Assembly: GCA_028711205.1 (NCBI GenBank)
Contig: JAQTSP010000031.1
Coordinates: forward strand, 1 to 15,029
Source: Eubacteriales bacterium
Lineage (GTDB): Bacteria; Bacillota; Clostridia; Christensenellales; SZUA-584
Direction: 5' to 3'
DNA length: 15,029 bases
The notes under the pieces were generated by a model, which worked only from the letters and a program-made list of their open reading frames with translations, had not been told where the DNA came from and made no database searches. Positions 1 to 8,880 of the stretch are shown here, in pieces; the first letter of the stretch is position 1; each line of letters opens with the position of its first letter. The position numbers and the translations under genes are program-made.

Positions 1-260
1 ACATGGCATCCGGGCTATGGCGGTATTCGCGGCATCCGAACTATCTTGGAGAGGTATTATTCTGGTGGGGCGTCTGGGTGATACAGATGAGCGTGCTGCC
101 TGCGTTGTGGTGGACGATATTTGCGCCAACAGCGATGACGCTGCTGTTCTTATTCATCAGCATACCGATGATGGAAAAACGTCTGCTGGCGTCAAAAGAA
201 GGGTACGCGGCATACAAAAAAAGCACGTCGATGCTCCTTCTGCTGCCGAATGGAAAATAG
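1..260 (+). CDS. DUF1295 / steroid 5-alpha-reductase-like membrane protein, C-terminal fragment
   Basis: The reading frame is open from the window edge to TAG at 258-260, so only the last ~85 residues are seen and the true start lies upstream. The fragment begins with a GLWRYSRHPNYLGE motif followed by a WWG turn, two hydrophobic membrane segments (roughly residues 18-35 and 38-55 of the fragment) and a closing MEKRLLASKEGYAAYKK stretch. This is the C-terminal signature of the DUF1295 family, related to steroid 5-alpha-reductases and isoprenylcysteine methyltransferases; in that fold the RHPNY region is a conserved part of the cofactor or substrate pocket. Family members are polytopic inner-membrane proteins, mostly of unknown substrate in bacteria. 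It converges on the diguanylate cyclase gene with only 5 bases between the two stops and no clear terminator. The family call is firm; a specific reaction cannot be assigned. Confidence 0.85.
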   Translation, partial: MASGLWRYSRHPNYLGEVLFWWGVWVIQMSVLPALWWTIFAPTAMTLLFLFISIPMMEKRLLASKEGYAAYKKSTSMLLLLPNGK

Positions 261-265
261 CCCGA

Positions 266-1774
266 TCATATTTCGTTATAAAAACAATATCTGTTTTTGC
301 CCCCTGTCTTTGCCTTCGCGAGCGCTTTATCGGCCGCGATCAGCAGATCCTTATACGTGTCCGCGCAGGTGGGGTATTTGCAGAGGCCGATGCTGATCGT
401 CACTTTCCTGTCATCAAACATCACAAAGTTTTCCTCTATCTCGTTCATGATGTTTTCAAGTATAGCCCTGTATTGATCATGTGTCTCTCCGTATATGATC
501 AGCGCGAACTCGTCTCCGCCCCATCTGTACACATCAAGATCTTCTGAGATGAGGCCCTTGAAAATAGACGCGAGATTGACCAGGAGCATGTCTCCGACCG
601 TGTGCCCGTATATATCGTTGATCATCTTGAAATCATCGATATCCAGCAGCGCGTAAGCAAAAGACCGCTTTTCCGCAAATATCCTTGTAATATCCTGCTC
701 CATCTTGTATCTGTTTTTCAGGTAGGTCAGGCTGTCGTGGTACGCCATGTATTCCTTTTCATCCATCGAAACGACCAGCCTGTTCATCAGCAGCGCGAAG
801 GATCTTGAGAGCTTCCCTGTCTCGTCTTTCCGTTTTGTAAATTTGGCCGGCATTTCGCCGATAACGGTCTGGGAATTCTCCACGTAAGCGGAAAGTTCGA
901 CGATGGAATTGGTGAGCAGGTATGAGAAAATATACACGATAACGGCGATCAGCAGCACGCCGCAAAGTGCCAGAACGACAAAATAGAACACATACATATC
1001 AAGCTGATCGTTGATGTCTTCGGGTTCGATGTACGAAGTCACGTATAGCGATATATCCTCGGCCAGTAAGCTGATCGCATAATAACCGTGTTCGCCTTCA
1101 CTGCTTTCAATTGTCGCCCATGCCATTTCCTCTGCATCATCGCCGATCTCAAACCTTGTGTCCGAGTTCACAAGTTCTGTGGGATATAACACCTCCCCGC
1201 TTTGTTTGGATATCATGATGTTTGCGTCAATCAGAGAAAGCGATGACGCGATCCCCGACCATAACCACCCTGCCGGACGTTTCGCAGCGATCATACCGTT
1301 TATATTATCGTCCGTAGTGTACCTTTCACAGATAAGCACGCCTTCATTTTCATTATCGTAAAAACGTCCGAACAGCACATTTTCATTATTTGAATAATCA
1401 CCGATTTCAATATCGGGCTGCTTTATGGCGTATGCATGCCGTGTAATCTGATATGTTACACCGTCACATATCAGCAAAATGTATTCGTAGCCGAAAAGGG
1501 AGATGTTCTCCTGCAGTACGCTGATCTTTTCTTCGATGGCGTGATTGGATGTTGTGAACATTTCCCTTGCGGCGACCGATCTTAACACGTATATGTCCGC
1601 ATACACGCTCTTCTCCAGCGCAAAAACCGCTTCGTTACATGCCTGCTTCGCTTCAAACTCCACTTCCGCTTCAAGACTCGCCCGCATAACCGAAAAAAAT
1701 ATTAATCCTATAAGTATGATAATCAGTAAAAAAACAGCGATGTTGGTTATTGTCAGTTTTATCTTGATACTCAA
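266..1774 (-). CDS. Membrane-anchored GGDEF diguanylate cyclase with extracytoplasmic sensor domain
   Basis: Likely makes cyclic di-GMP from two GTP at the inner face of the membrane, controlled by an outside signal. Read from TTG at 1774 it is 502 residues: a first membrane segment at about 7-30, an extracytoplasmic domain of about 230 residues, a second membrane segment at about 260-288, a HAMP-like linker, then a GGDEF domain at about 342-500. The active-site motif RWGGDEF (GGDEF at 419-423) is intact, as are DIDDFKMIND (metal/GTP binding) and the late SIGLCKYP strand. The usual inhibitory RxxD site nine residues before GGDEF reads SEDL, so classical c-di-GMP feedback is probably absent. 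The sensor domain resembles Cache-type folds only loosely. The start was chosen because GGGAGG at 1780-1785 sits 5 bases before this TTG; an in-frame TTG at 1789 would lie upstream of that site. The gene follows uvrA by a short gap in the same direction and may be read through from it. Confidence 0.9.
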   Translation of the reverse strand: MSIKIKLTITNIAVFLLIIILIGLIFFSVMRASLEAEVEFEAKQACNEAVFALEKSVYADIYVLRSVAAREMFTTSNHAIEEKISVLQENISLFGYEYILLICDGVTYQITRHAYAIKQPDIEIGDYSNNENVLFGRFYDNENEGVLICERYTTDDNINGMIAAKRPAGWLWSGIASSLSLIDANIMISKQSGEVLYPTELVNSDTRFEIGDDAEEMAWATIESSEGEHGYYAISLLAEDISLYVTSYIEPEDINDQLDMYVFYFVVLALCGVLLIAVIVYIFSYLLTNSIVELSAYVENSQTVIGEMPAKFTKRKDETGKLSRSFALLMNRLVVSMDEKEYMAYHDSLTYLKNRYKMEQDITRIFAEKRSFAYALLDIDDFKMINDIYGHTVGDMLLVNLASIFKGLISEDLDVYRWGGDEFALIIYGETHDQYRAILENIMNEIEENFVMFDDRKVTISIGLCKYPTCADTYKDLLIAADKALAKAKTGGKNRYCFYNEI

Positions 1775-1779
1775 AAAGG

Positions 1780-1785
1780 CCTCCC
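1780..1785 (-). promoter_or_regulatory. Ribosome binding site for the GGDEF gene
   Basis: GGGAGG on the minus strand, 5 bases before TTG at 1774. It decides between two in-frame TTG codons (1789 and 1774), since the upstream one precedes this site and has no comparable one of its own. Confidence 0.6.
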
Positions 1786-1834
1786 ACAATACATCATCGG
1801 GTCAAATATTAACACACCGGGTGATCCGTTGATT

Positions 1835-4650
<2,816 letters not shown>

Positions 4651-4654
<4 letters not shown>

Positions 4655-6612
4655 GTTTTTCCTTTTCTGATGTATTCTTTCAGCCTGAACAGCTCGTCCC
4701 GAAGTGCGGCAGCCGCCTCAAACTCGAGCGCGATCGCGGCCTGCTTCATCTGCTTTTCGATGATCGCGGCTTTCTTTTCGGCTTCACCGTGAGTCAGATG
4801 TTCGCTGTCCTTGACGGGCCGCGTGATCTCGATCATTCCCAGCGTTTCCTTGACGATCGATTTCGGCGTGATGCCGTGCTTTTTGTTAAAAGCAATCTGC
4901 ATCTCTCTGCGGCGATTCGTTTCTTCGATTGCGCGCTGCATCGAACCCGTGACCCTGTCTGCGTACAACAGCACGTGCCCGTCAATATTGCGCGCGGCGC
5001 GTCCGATCGTCTGTATCAGCGACGTATCGTTACGAAGGAACCCTTCCTTGTCCGCGTCGAGCACCGCAACAAGCGCGACCTCTGGCAGATCGAGTCCTTC
5101 ACGCAATAGGTTGATGCCCACGAGCACGTCGAATTCGCCCATTCGGAGGCCGCGTATGATGTCCATGCGCTCCAGCGTGTCGATATCCGAATGCATGTAT
5201 CTGACACGGACACCCAGTTCCTTATAATAATCCGTCAGACGTTCAGCCATCTTTTTTGTCATCGTCGTGACAAGCACACGGTAACCTTTTTTGGCGGTTA
5301 AGCGTATCTCGCCCAGAAGATGCTCGACCTGGCCTTCTGCCGGCAAAACGGTCACTTCCGGGTCGACAAGCCCCGTCGGACGCACAATCTGCTCCACGAC
5401 GCTGCCCGCCAGTTTTCTTTCAAATTCCGCCGGCGTTGCGCTGATATAGATCGTCTGCCCCTGCCTTTTTTGAAACTCGTCGAATGTGAGCGGTCTGTTG
5501 TCGTATGCGGACGGCAGCCTGAACCCGTATTTGACCAGCATGTCCTTGCGCGAGAAATCGCCCTTGTACATGCCGCGTATCTGCGGCAGCATCATGTGCG
5601 ACTCGTCGACAAACAGGAGGTGGTCGTCCGGGAAGTAATCGAGCAGCGTATACGGCGGCTCACCGGGGCTGCGGCCGTCAAAATACCGCGAATAGTTCTC
5701 GATGCCGTTGCAGTACCCGATCTCTCGCAGCATCTCCATATCGTACAGCGTCCGCTGTTTGATGCGCTCCGCCTCAAGCAGCTTTCCCTGCTGCTGGAAC
5801 AGCGCGATCTGCGCCATCATGTCCGTCTTGATCTCGTCAAGCGATTCAAGCATCGCCGCGCGTTCGATCGCGTAGTGCGAAGCCGGAAAGATCGCCATGT
5901 GCTCCCGCGAGGACACCGCCCGTCCCGTCACCACTTCGATGTCGAGTATGCGCTCGACTTCATCGCCGAAAAACTCGATACGCACGGCCCGCTCCATCGT
6001 GCTTGCAGGGAACACTTCGACCGTGTCGCCGCGCACGCGGAAACTGCCGCGCCTGAAATCGATGTCGTTTCTTTGATAGTTGATATCGACAAGCCTTGAT
6101 AAGAACTCGTTGCGCGCGACCGTCATGCCCGGCCGCAGCGATATGCTCATCTTCAGGTATTCCTGCGGGTCGCCGATCGCGTATATGCACGACACCGACG
6201 CGACGACGATCACGTCACTGCGTTCCTGAAGCGCGGACGTCGCGCTATGGCGCAGCCTGTCGATCTCGTCGTTGATGCTCGCATCCTTCTCAATATAGAG
6301 ATCCTGTCCCGGCAGATATGCCTCGGGCTGATAATAGTCGTAATAACTGACAAAAAACTCGACCGCGTTTTCGGGAAAATATTCTCTGAATTCTCCACAA
6401 AGCTGCGCCGCCAGCGTTTTGTTGTGCGCCAAAACAAGCACCGGCCGGTTCAGGCGCTCGATCACATTCGCGGCCGTAAACGTTTTGCCGCTGCCGGTCA
6501 CGCCAAGAAGCACCTGTGCATTTTTACCCTCTTCTATACCGCGCACAAGCTTGTTGATCGCTTCAGGCTGGCTGCCGGCCGGCTTATATTTTGCGTGCAG
6601 CTTAAAATCCAA
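4651..6612 (-). CDS. uvrB: Excinuclease ABC subunit B
   Basis: UvrB is the helicase-like core of nucleotide excision repair: it receives damaged DNA from UvrA, clamps one strand with its beta-hairpin and recruits UvrC. From TTG at 6612 it is 653 residues, close to the usual ~660. Numbered from this start: Walker A GVTGSGKT 37-44, beta-hairpin YYDYYQPEAY 90-99, Walker B-type DESH 336-339, motif VI QTIGRAAR 534-541, and a C-terminal UVR domain at about 615-650 for UvrC contact. The longer frame to ATG at 6699 is rejected: those 29 extra residues have no family counterpart, and their codons span the promoter at 6636-6664. The TTG has AGAGGTG just upstream and gives MDFKLHAKYKPAGSQPEAI, which aligns with known UvrB N-termini. 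It overlaps uvrA by four bases. Function is near-certain; the start is strongly supported. Confidence 0.98.
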
Positions 6613-6616
6613 AACA

Positions 6617-6623
6617 CACCTCT
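6617..6623 (-). promoter_or_regulatory. Ribosome binding site deciding the uvrB TTG start
   Basis: AGAGGTG on the minus strand; its GAGG core lies 6 bases before TTG at 6612. Together with the promoter just upstream it fixes the start. The expected leader is only about 17 bases long. Confidence 0.7.
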
Positions 6624-6635
6624 TTCGCAAACACA

Positions 6636-6664
6636 AGTATAGCACACGCGTTCTCTTATGCCAA
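6636..6664 (-). promoter_or_regulatory. Sigma-A type promoter of the uvrBA operon
   Basis: On the minus strand, TTGGCA (6659-6664) is separated by 17 bases from TATACT (6636-6641). Both hexamers differ from consensus at one position and the spacing is ideal. Transcription would start near 6629, leaving a short leader before the uvrB ribosome binding site. It is the most convincing promoter in the window. Confidence 0.75.
6642..6653 (-). promoter_or_regulatory. Candidate LexA (SOS) box inside the uvrBA promoter spacer
   Basis: The spacer between the -35 and -10 hexamers reads GAACGCGTGTGC. The Gram-positive LexA/DinR box core is GAAC-N4-GTTC; this matches seven of the eight fixed positions. 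A repressor bound here would block polymerase directly, and uvrBA is a classical SOS target in Bacillus. The second half-site is imperfect, so binding is inferred rather than shown. Confidence 0.45.
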
Positions 6665-6717
6665 TAGCCAGTCTTTTGTTGAATATAGAACAGCCGCATC
6701 TGAAATATAATTCAATT

Positions 6718-6734
6718 ATGTTATATAATAACAT
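6718..6734. repeat. Perfect inverted repeat, possible operator
   Basis: ATGTTAT-ATA-ATAACAT has two perfect 7-base arms around a 3-base centre. A TATAAT hexamer (6724-6729) lies inside it on the + strand. A related AT-rich stretch with an AAATG-A-CATTT palindrome and flanking GTTAAA repeats follows at 6761-6780. The position between divergent genes suits a repressor site, but AT-rich palindromes also arise by chance. Confidence 0.4.
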
Positions 6735-6830
6735 TTACCGTTGTATTGTCAAAATTATATGTTAAATGACATTTGTTAAAATAAAAATATCAGAAAAGCA
6801 TAAAAACTCTTTTCTTTTTTAAATAATATA

Positions 6831-6839
6831 TGATAAAAT
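6831..6839 (+). promoter_or_regulatory. Candidate extended -10 promoter for the gdhA upstream leader
   Basis: TGATAAAAT combines a TGn extension with a TAAAAT -10 hexamer. No good -35 is visible; the region upstream is runs of T and A. The identical nine bases occur at 8681-8689 before the second structured leader. Transcription would start near 6846, just ahead of a small hairpin. Confidence 0.35.
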
Positions 6840-6861
6840 GAATTTTAGTAATATGAAAGTT

Positions 6862-6978
6862 GCAGCAAAGGCGCTGCTTTATATATAAACCGAATATATA
6901 AATAAAGCGAATGATGCGCATATTTTTTGTGTATCGCCTTTGATGCTCTGTTTTCTTTGTCGCTGCATTAAGCAACAA
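6862..6978 (+). promoter_or_regulatory. Possible structured RNA leader upstream of the 15-codon ORF
   Basis: This non-coding stretch holds a hairpin GCAGC-AAAGGC-GCTGC (6862-6877) and a weaker one with TTGT/ACAA and GCT/AGC pairs (about 6957-6978). The loop of the first hairpin, with neighbouring bases, can pair with CGCCTTTG at 6935-6942 (8 bases), which would give either a pseudoknot or an alternative fold. No run of U follows a stem, so it is not an ordinary terminator. I do not recognise a known riboswitch class. Structure was judged by eye only. Confidence 0.3.
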
Positions 6979-7006
6979 GAATTTAACCTGATGAAGGAGG
7001 AGTATC

Positions 7007-7054
7007 ATGAATCTACAAACACCCAATTTCCGATGTCTCGATGATTCCGGTTGA
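7007..7054 (+). CDS. Possible 15-residue leader peptide upstream of gdhA
   Basis: A short frame encodes MNLQTPNFRCLDDSG and ends at TGA. Its ATG is preceded by AAGGAGGAG at 6994-7002, the strongest ribosome binding site in the whole window, which is the main reason to take it seriously. A 7-base perfect stem (up to 10 pairs with wobbles) overlaps its end, the arrangement expected if ribosome position affects downstream folding. It has no run of one amino acid like classical attenuation peptides and matches no family I know. It could instead be the remnant of a lost gene whose start signals survive. It lies about 240 bases before gdhA. Confidence 0.4.
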   Translation: MNLQTPNFRCLDDSG

Positions 7055-7072
7055 CAGAAGATAACCGGAGTT
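7043..7072 (+). other. Hairpin overlapping the end of the 15-codon ORF
   Basis: TCCGGTT (7046-7052) pairs perfectly with AACCGGA (7063-7069) around a 10-base loop; three further outer pairs including two wobbles are possible. The TGA stop lies at the stem-loop junction. CCCC rather than a U-run follows, so it is not a standard intrinsic terminator. Confidence 0.45.
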
Positions 7073-7110
7073 CCCCAGAGATAATTATCTATACAAAAAA
7101 CGCGGCCATG

Positions 7111-7134
7111 TAGCGTGCTGTATGAAACGTACAT
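7111..7134 (+). repeat. Spaced direct repeat, copy 1, upstream of gdhA
   Basis: TAGCGTGCTGT, seven variable bases, then GTACAT. The same pattern with the same internal spacing recurs 45 bases downstream. The tail of this copy also starts an inverted repeat (ACATT-AAG-AATGT, 7131-7143). It probably marks a regulator-binding site. Confidence 0.5.
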
Positions 7135-7154
7135 TAAGAATGTGCGTATTACAT

Positions 7155-7184
7155 TTAGCGTGCTGTTTTTGATGTACATATAAT
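7155..7184 (+). promoter_or_regulatory. Candidate gdhA promoter
   Basis: A perfect TATAAT lies at 7179-7184. The matching -35 position (TTAGCG at 7155-7160, 18-base spacing) is poor and falls inside a direct repeat, suggesting dependence on an activator or control by a repressor. Transcription would start near 7191, giving a leader of about 105 bases. Confidence 0.45.
7156..7179 (+). repeat. Spaced direct repeat, copy 2, upstream of gdhA
   Basis: TAGCGTGCTGT, seven variable bases, then GTACAT. All 17 fixed bases are identical to copy 1 at 7111-7134. This copy covers the -35 region and abuts the TATAAT at 7179-7184, where a bound regulator would contact or block RNA polymerase. Confidence 0.5.
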
Positions 7185-7296
7185 ACCGCATTAAAAAGCA
7201 TTCCCGTCTTTTCGTAACAAACTTTAATCGCTGTGGATATCCCATAATATCTTTTGTTTCATGAGTTGCATTTTTTAATTTTAGAGAGGAGAGCAT

Positions 7297-8634
7297 ATGA
7301 AAATATTAGAAAAGACGATGAAAAACGTCATAAAACGCAACCCCGGTGAACCGGAATTTCACCAAGCCGTGAGGGAAGTCCTCGAATCACTTGAAATGGT
7401 GGCCGAAAGGCATCCCGAGTATGTTGAAGCAGGAATATTTGAACGAATTGTTGAGCCTGAGCGGCAAATTATGTTCAGGGTCCCATGGATCAACGATAAA
7501 GGGGAGGTTCAGATAAACAGAGGATTCAGAGTACAGTTCAACAGCGCAATCGGTCCGTATAAGGGCGGTTTGCGGTTTCACCCATCCGTTTATCTTGGTA
7601 TTATCAAATTCCTTGGATTCGAGCAGATTTTTAAAAATTCGCTGACCGGCCTGCCCATTGGCGGCGGCAAAGGTGGAAGTGACTTTGATCCCAAAGGCAA
7701 ATCAGATAAAGAGGTTATGAATTTTTGCCAAAGCTTTATGACTGAACTTTCAAAGTATATTGGCGAGAACACCGATGTGCCAGCCGGCGACATTGGCGTC
7801 GGCGGCCGTGAAATCGGTTATCTGTTTGGCCAGTACAAACGTTTGAACAATAATTTTACCGGTGTGCTGACAGGGAAAGGACTGACCTGGGGCGGAAGCC
7901 TTGCAAGAACAGAAGCCACCGGTTATGGCCTTTGCTACTTTGTTGAGGAAATGATAAAAGCAAAAGGGAAGTCATTCAAGGGCGCGAATGTTGTGATTAC
8001 CGGCTCGGGCAACGTCGCAATCTATGCTTGTAAAAAAGCACAGGAATTGGGCGCAAATGTTATTGCGCTGTGCGATTCAAACGGGTATATTCATCATGCG
8101 TGCGGTATCAACGTAGACACAGTAAAACAAATTAAAGAAATCGACCGGAAGCGCATCAAAGAATATATCAGCTATCATCCCGATGCGGTATATTCGGATG
8201 GGTGCGACGGAATCTGCAATATAAAATGTGATATTATCCTTCCGTGTGCGACACAGAATGAAATCGATGGGCAGGCCGCCAAAACGCTCGTCGCCAATGG
8301 CTGCTATGCCGTCGCCGAAGGCGCAAATATGCCTTGTACGCCCGAAGCGGTCAAGGTGTTCCGGGAAAACGGCGTACTTTTTGGGCCGGGCAAAGCCGCC
8401 AATGCCGGAGGCGTTGCAACTTCGGCGCTAGAAATGTGCCAGAACAGCATGCGGTATACCTGGAGCTTTGAAGAGGTGGACACGAAGCTGAAGAACATTA
8501 TGAAAGATATTTATCAAGGCTGCAGCGAGGCCGCGAAGGAATACGGACAGGAAAACAATCTTGTCGCCGGCGCTAATATCGCCGGATTCATGAAAGTGGC
8601 CGAAGCCATGTATGCGCAAGGAATCGCTTATTAA
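7297..8634 (+). CDS. gdhA: Glutamate dehydrogenase, hexameric, probably NADP-type
   Basis: Interconverts glutamate and 2-oxoglutarate plus ammonium with a nicotinamide cofactor, in the cytoplasm. The 445 residues match the ~450 of the small hexameric class. Key residues sit at the same numbers as in the Clostridium symbiosum enzyme: K89 in GPYKGG, K113 in IFKNSL, catalytic K125 in GGGKGGSDF and D165 in PAGDIGVG. The Rossmann loop is GSGNVA (236-241). At the end of the second beta strand the sequence is CDSNG, resembling the DSSG of NADP enzymes rather than the GPDG of the C. symbiosum NAD enzyme, so NADP and a biosynthetic role are favoured but not proven. AGGAG at 7287-7291 lies 5 bases before the ATG. 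One oddity is YLGIIKFLGFEQ where NLSIMKFLGFEQ is usual. The long upstream region suggests elaborate regulation. Confidence 0.98.
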   Translation: MKILEKTMKNVIKRNPGEPEFHQAVREVLESLEMVAERHPEYVEAGIFERIVEPERQIMFRVPWINDKGEVQINRGFRVQFNSAIGPYKGGLRFHPSVYLGIIKFLGFEQIFKNSLTGLPIGGGKGGSDFDPKGKSDKEVMNFCQSFMTELSKYIGENTDVPAGDIGVGGREIGYLFGQYKRLNNNFTGVLTGKGLTWGGSLARTEATGYGLCYFVEEMIKAKGKSFKGANVVITGSGNVAIYACKKAQELGANVIALCDSNGYIHHACGINVDTVKQIKEIDRKRIKEYISYHPDAVYSDGCDGICNIKCDIILPCATQNEIDGQAAKTLVANGCYAVAEGANMPCTPEAVKVFRENGVLFGPGKAANAGGVATSALEMCQNSMRYTWSFEEVDTKLKNIMKDIYQGCSEAAKEYGQENNLVAGANIAGFMKVAEAMYAQGIAY

Positions 8635-8661
8635 GGAAATAATAAATAAGAGCGTATGGTT

Positions 8662-8689
8662 TTGGTTTAATAATCACGTTTGATAAAAT
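8662..8689 (+). promoter_or_regulatory. Candidate extended -10 promoter before the 848-residue gene
   Basis: TTGGTT (8662-8667), a 16-base spacer, then TAAAAT (8684-8689) preceded by TGA, giving an extended -10 (TGATAAAAT, 8681-8689). It would start transcription near 8696, precisely at the base of the structured leader, which adds some support. Confidence 0.4.
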
Positions 8690-8694
8690 ACTCA

Positions 8695-8867
8695 GTTAGT
8701 GACAGGGATAAAGCATCTTTTTCTATGACAAAGGCAAAGAAGATGCTTTATCTTGCTAACGGTACCGCTATAAACCAGCAGCTTTTTTGCTGCGAGACTG
8801 GCATACAGCCATACGGCTGTGTTAAACTAATCAAAAACAATATGCTAAAACATTTGCGGACAGCATA
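8695..8867 (+). promoter_or_regulatory. Structured 5' leader of unknown class before the ATP-grasp gene
   Basis: The gdhA-to-8881 gap of 246 bases is mostly taken up by stems. P1 GTTAGT (8695-8700) pairs with GCTAAC (8755-8760). After an internal loop GACAGG/TT, P2 pairs 8707-8722 with 8737-8752: 13 perfect pairs from GATAAAGCATCTT, then a wobble and two A-T pairs, around a 14-base loop. P3 is GCAGC-TTTTTT-GCTGC (8778-8793), which can be extended by CCA/TGG across a bulge. P4 is ACAGCC-ATAC-GGCTGT (8805-8820). P5 TATGCT (8841-8846) pairs with AGCATA (8862-8867), ending three bases before the ribosome binding site. ACTAA at 8826-8830 could compete for the P1 strand. No U-run follows any stem, so control, if any, would more likely be at translation. 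I cannot match it to a known riboswitch. Confidence 0.45.
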
Positions 8868-8880
8868 ACGGAGGAATAAT

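Noticed and set aside
282..300. AAAAACA-ATATC-TGTTTTT stem near the convergent 3' ends at the left edge
   Set aside because: It is all A/T apart from one pair and lies inside the coding end of the GGDEF gene, followed by GCCCCC on the + strand. It is too weak to call a terminator.
7052..7081. UGA of the 15-codon ORF followed by an in-frame open stretch and a hairpin, suggesting selenocysteine readthrough
   Set aside because: The hairpin straddles rather than follows the UGA as a SECIS should, the extension is only nine codons, and no selenoprotein motif surrounds it.
6790..7296. 168-codon open frame on the minus strand in the uvrB-gdhA gap
   Set aside because: It is AT-rich with no ribosome binding site, and its start is antisense to the gdhA ribosome binding site. 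The product shows no domain and an intergenic-like composition (many F, I, K, Y, R). The + strand regulatory features explain the region better.
8759..8770. GGTACCGC resembling the T-box UGGNACCGCG element
   Set aside because: The leading U and the closing G are missing. No following terminator with a U-run and no specifier-type stem were seen, and the downstream gene is not an amino-acid or tRNA-ligase gene. Coincidence is more likely.
8680..8868. 62-codon frame in the gap after gdhA
   Set aside because: It coincides with long perfect stems, has no ribosome binding site and no recognisable domain; an RNA structure accounts for the sequence better.
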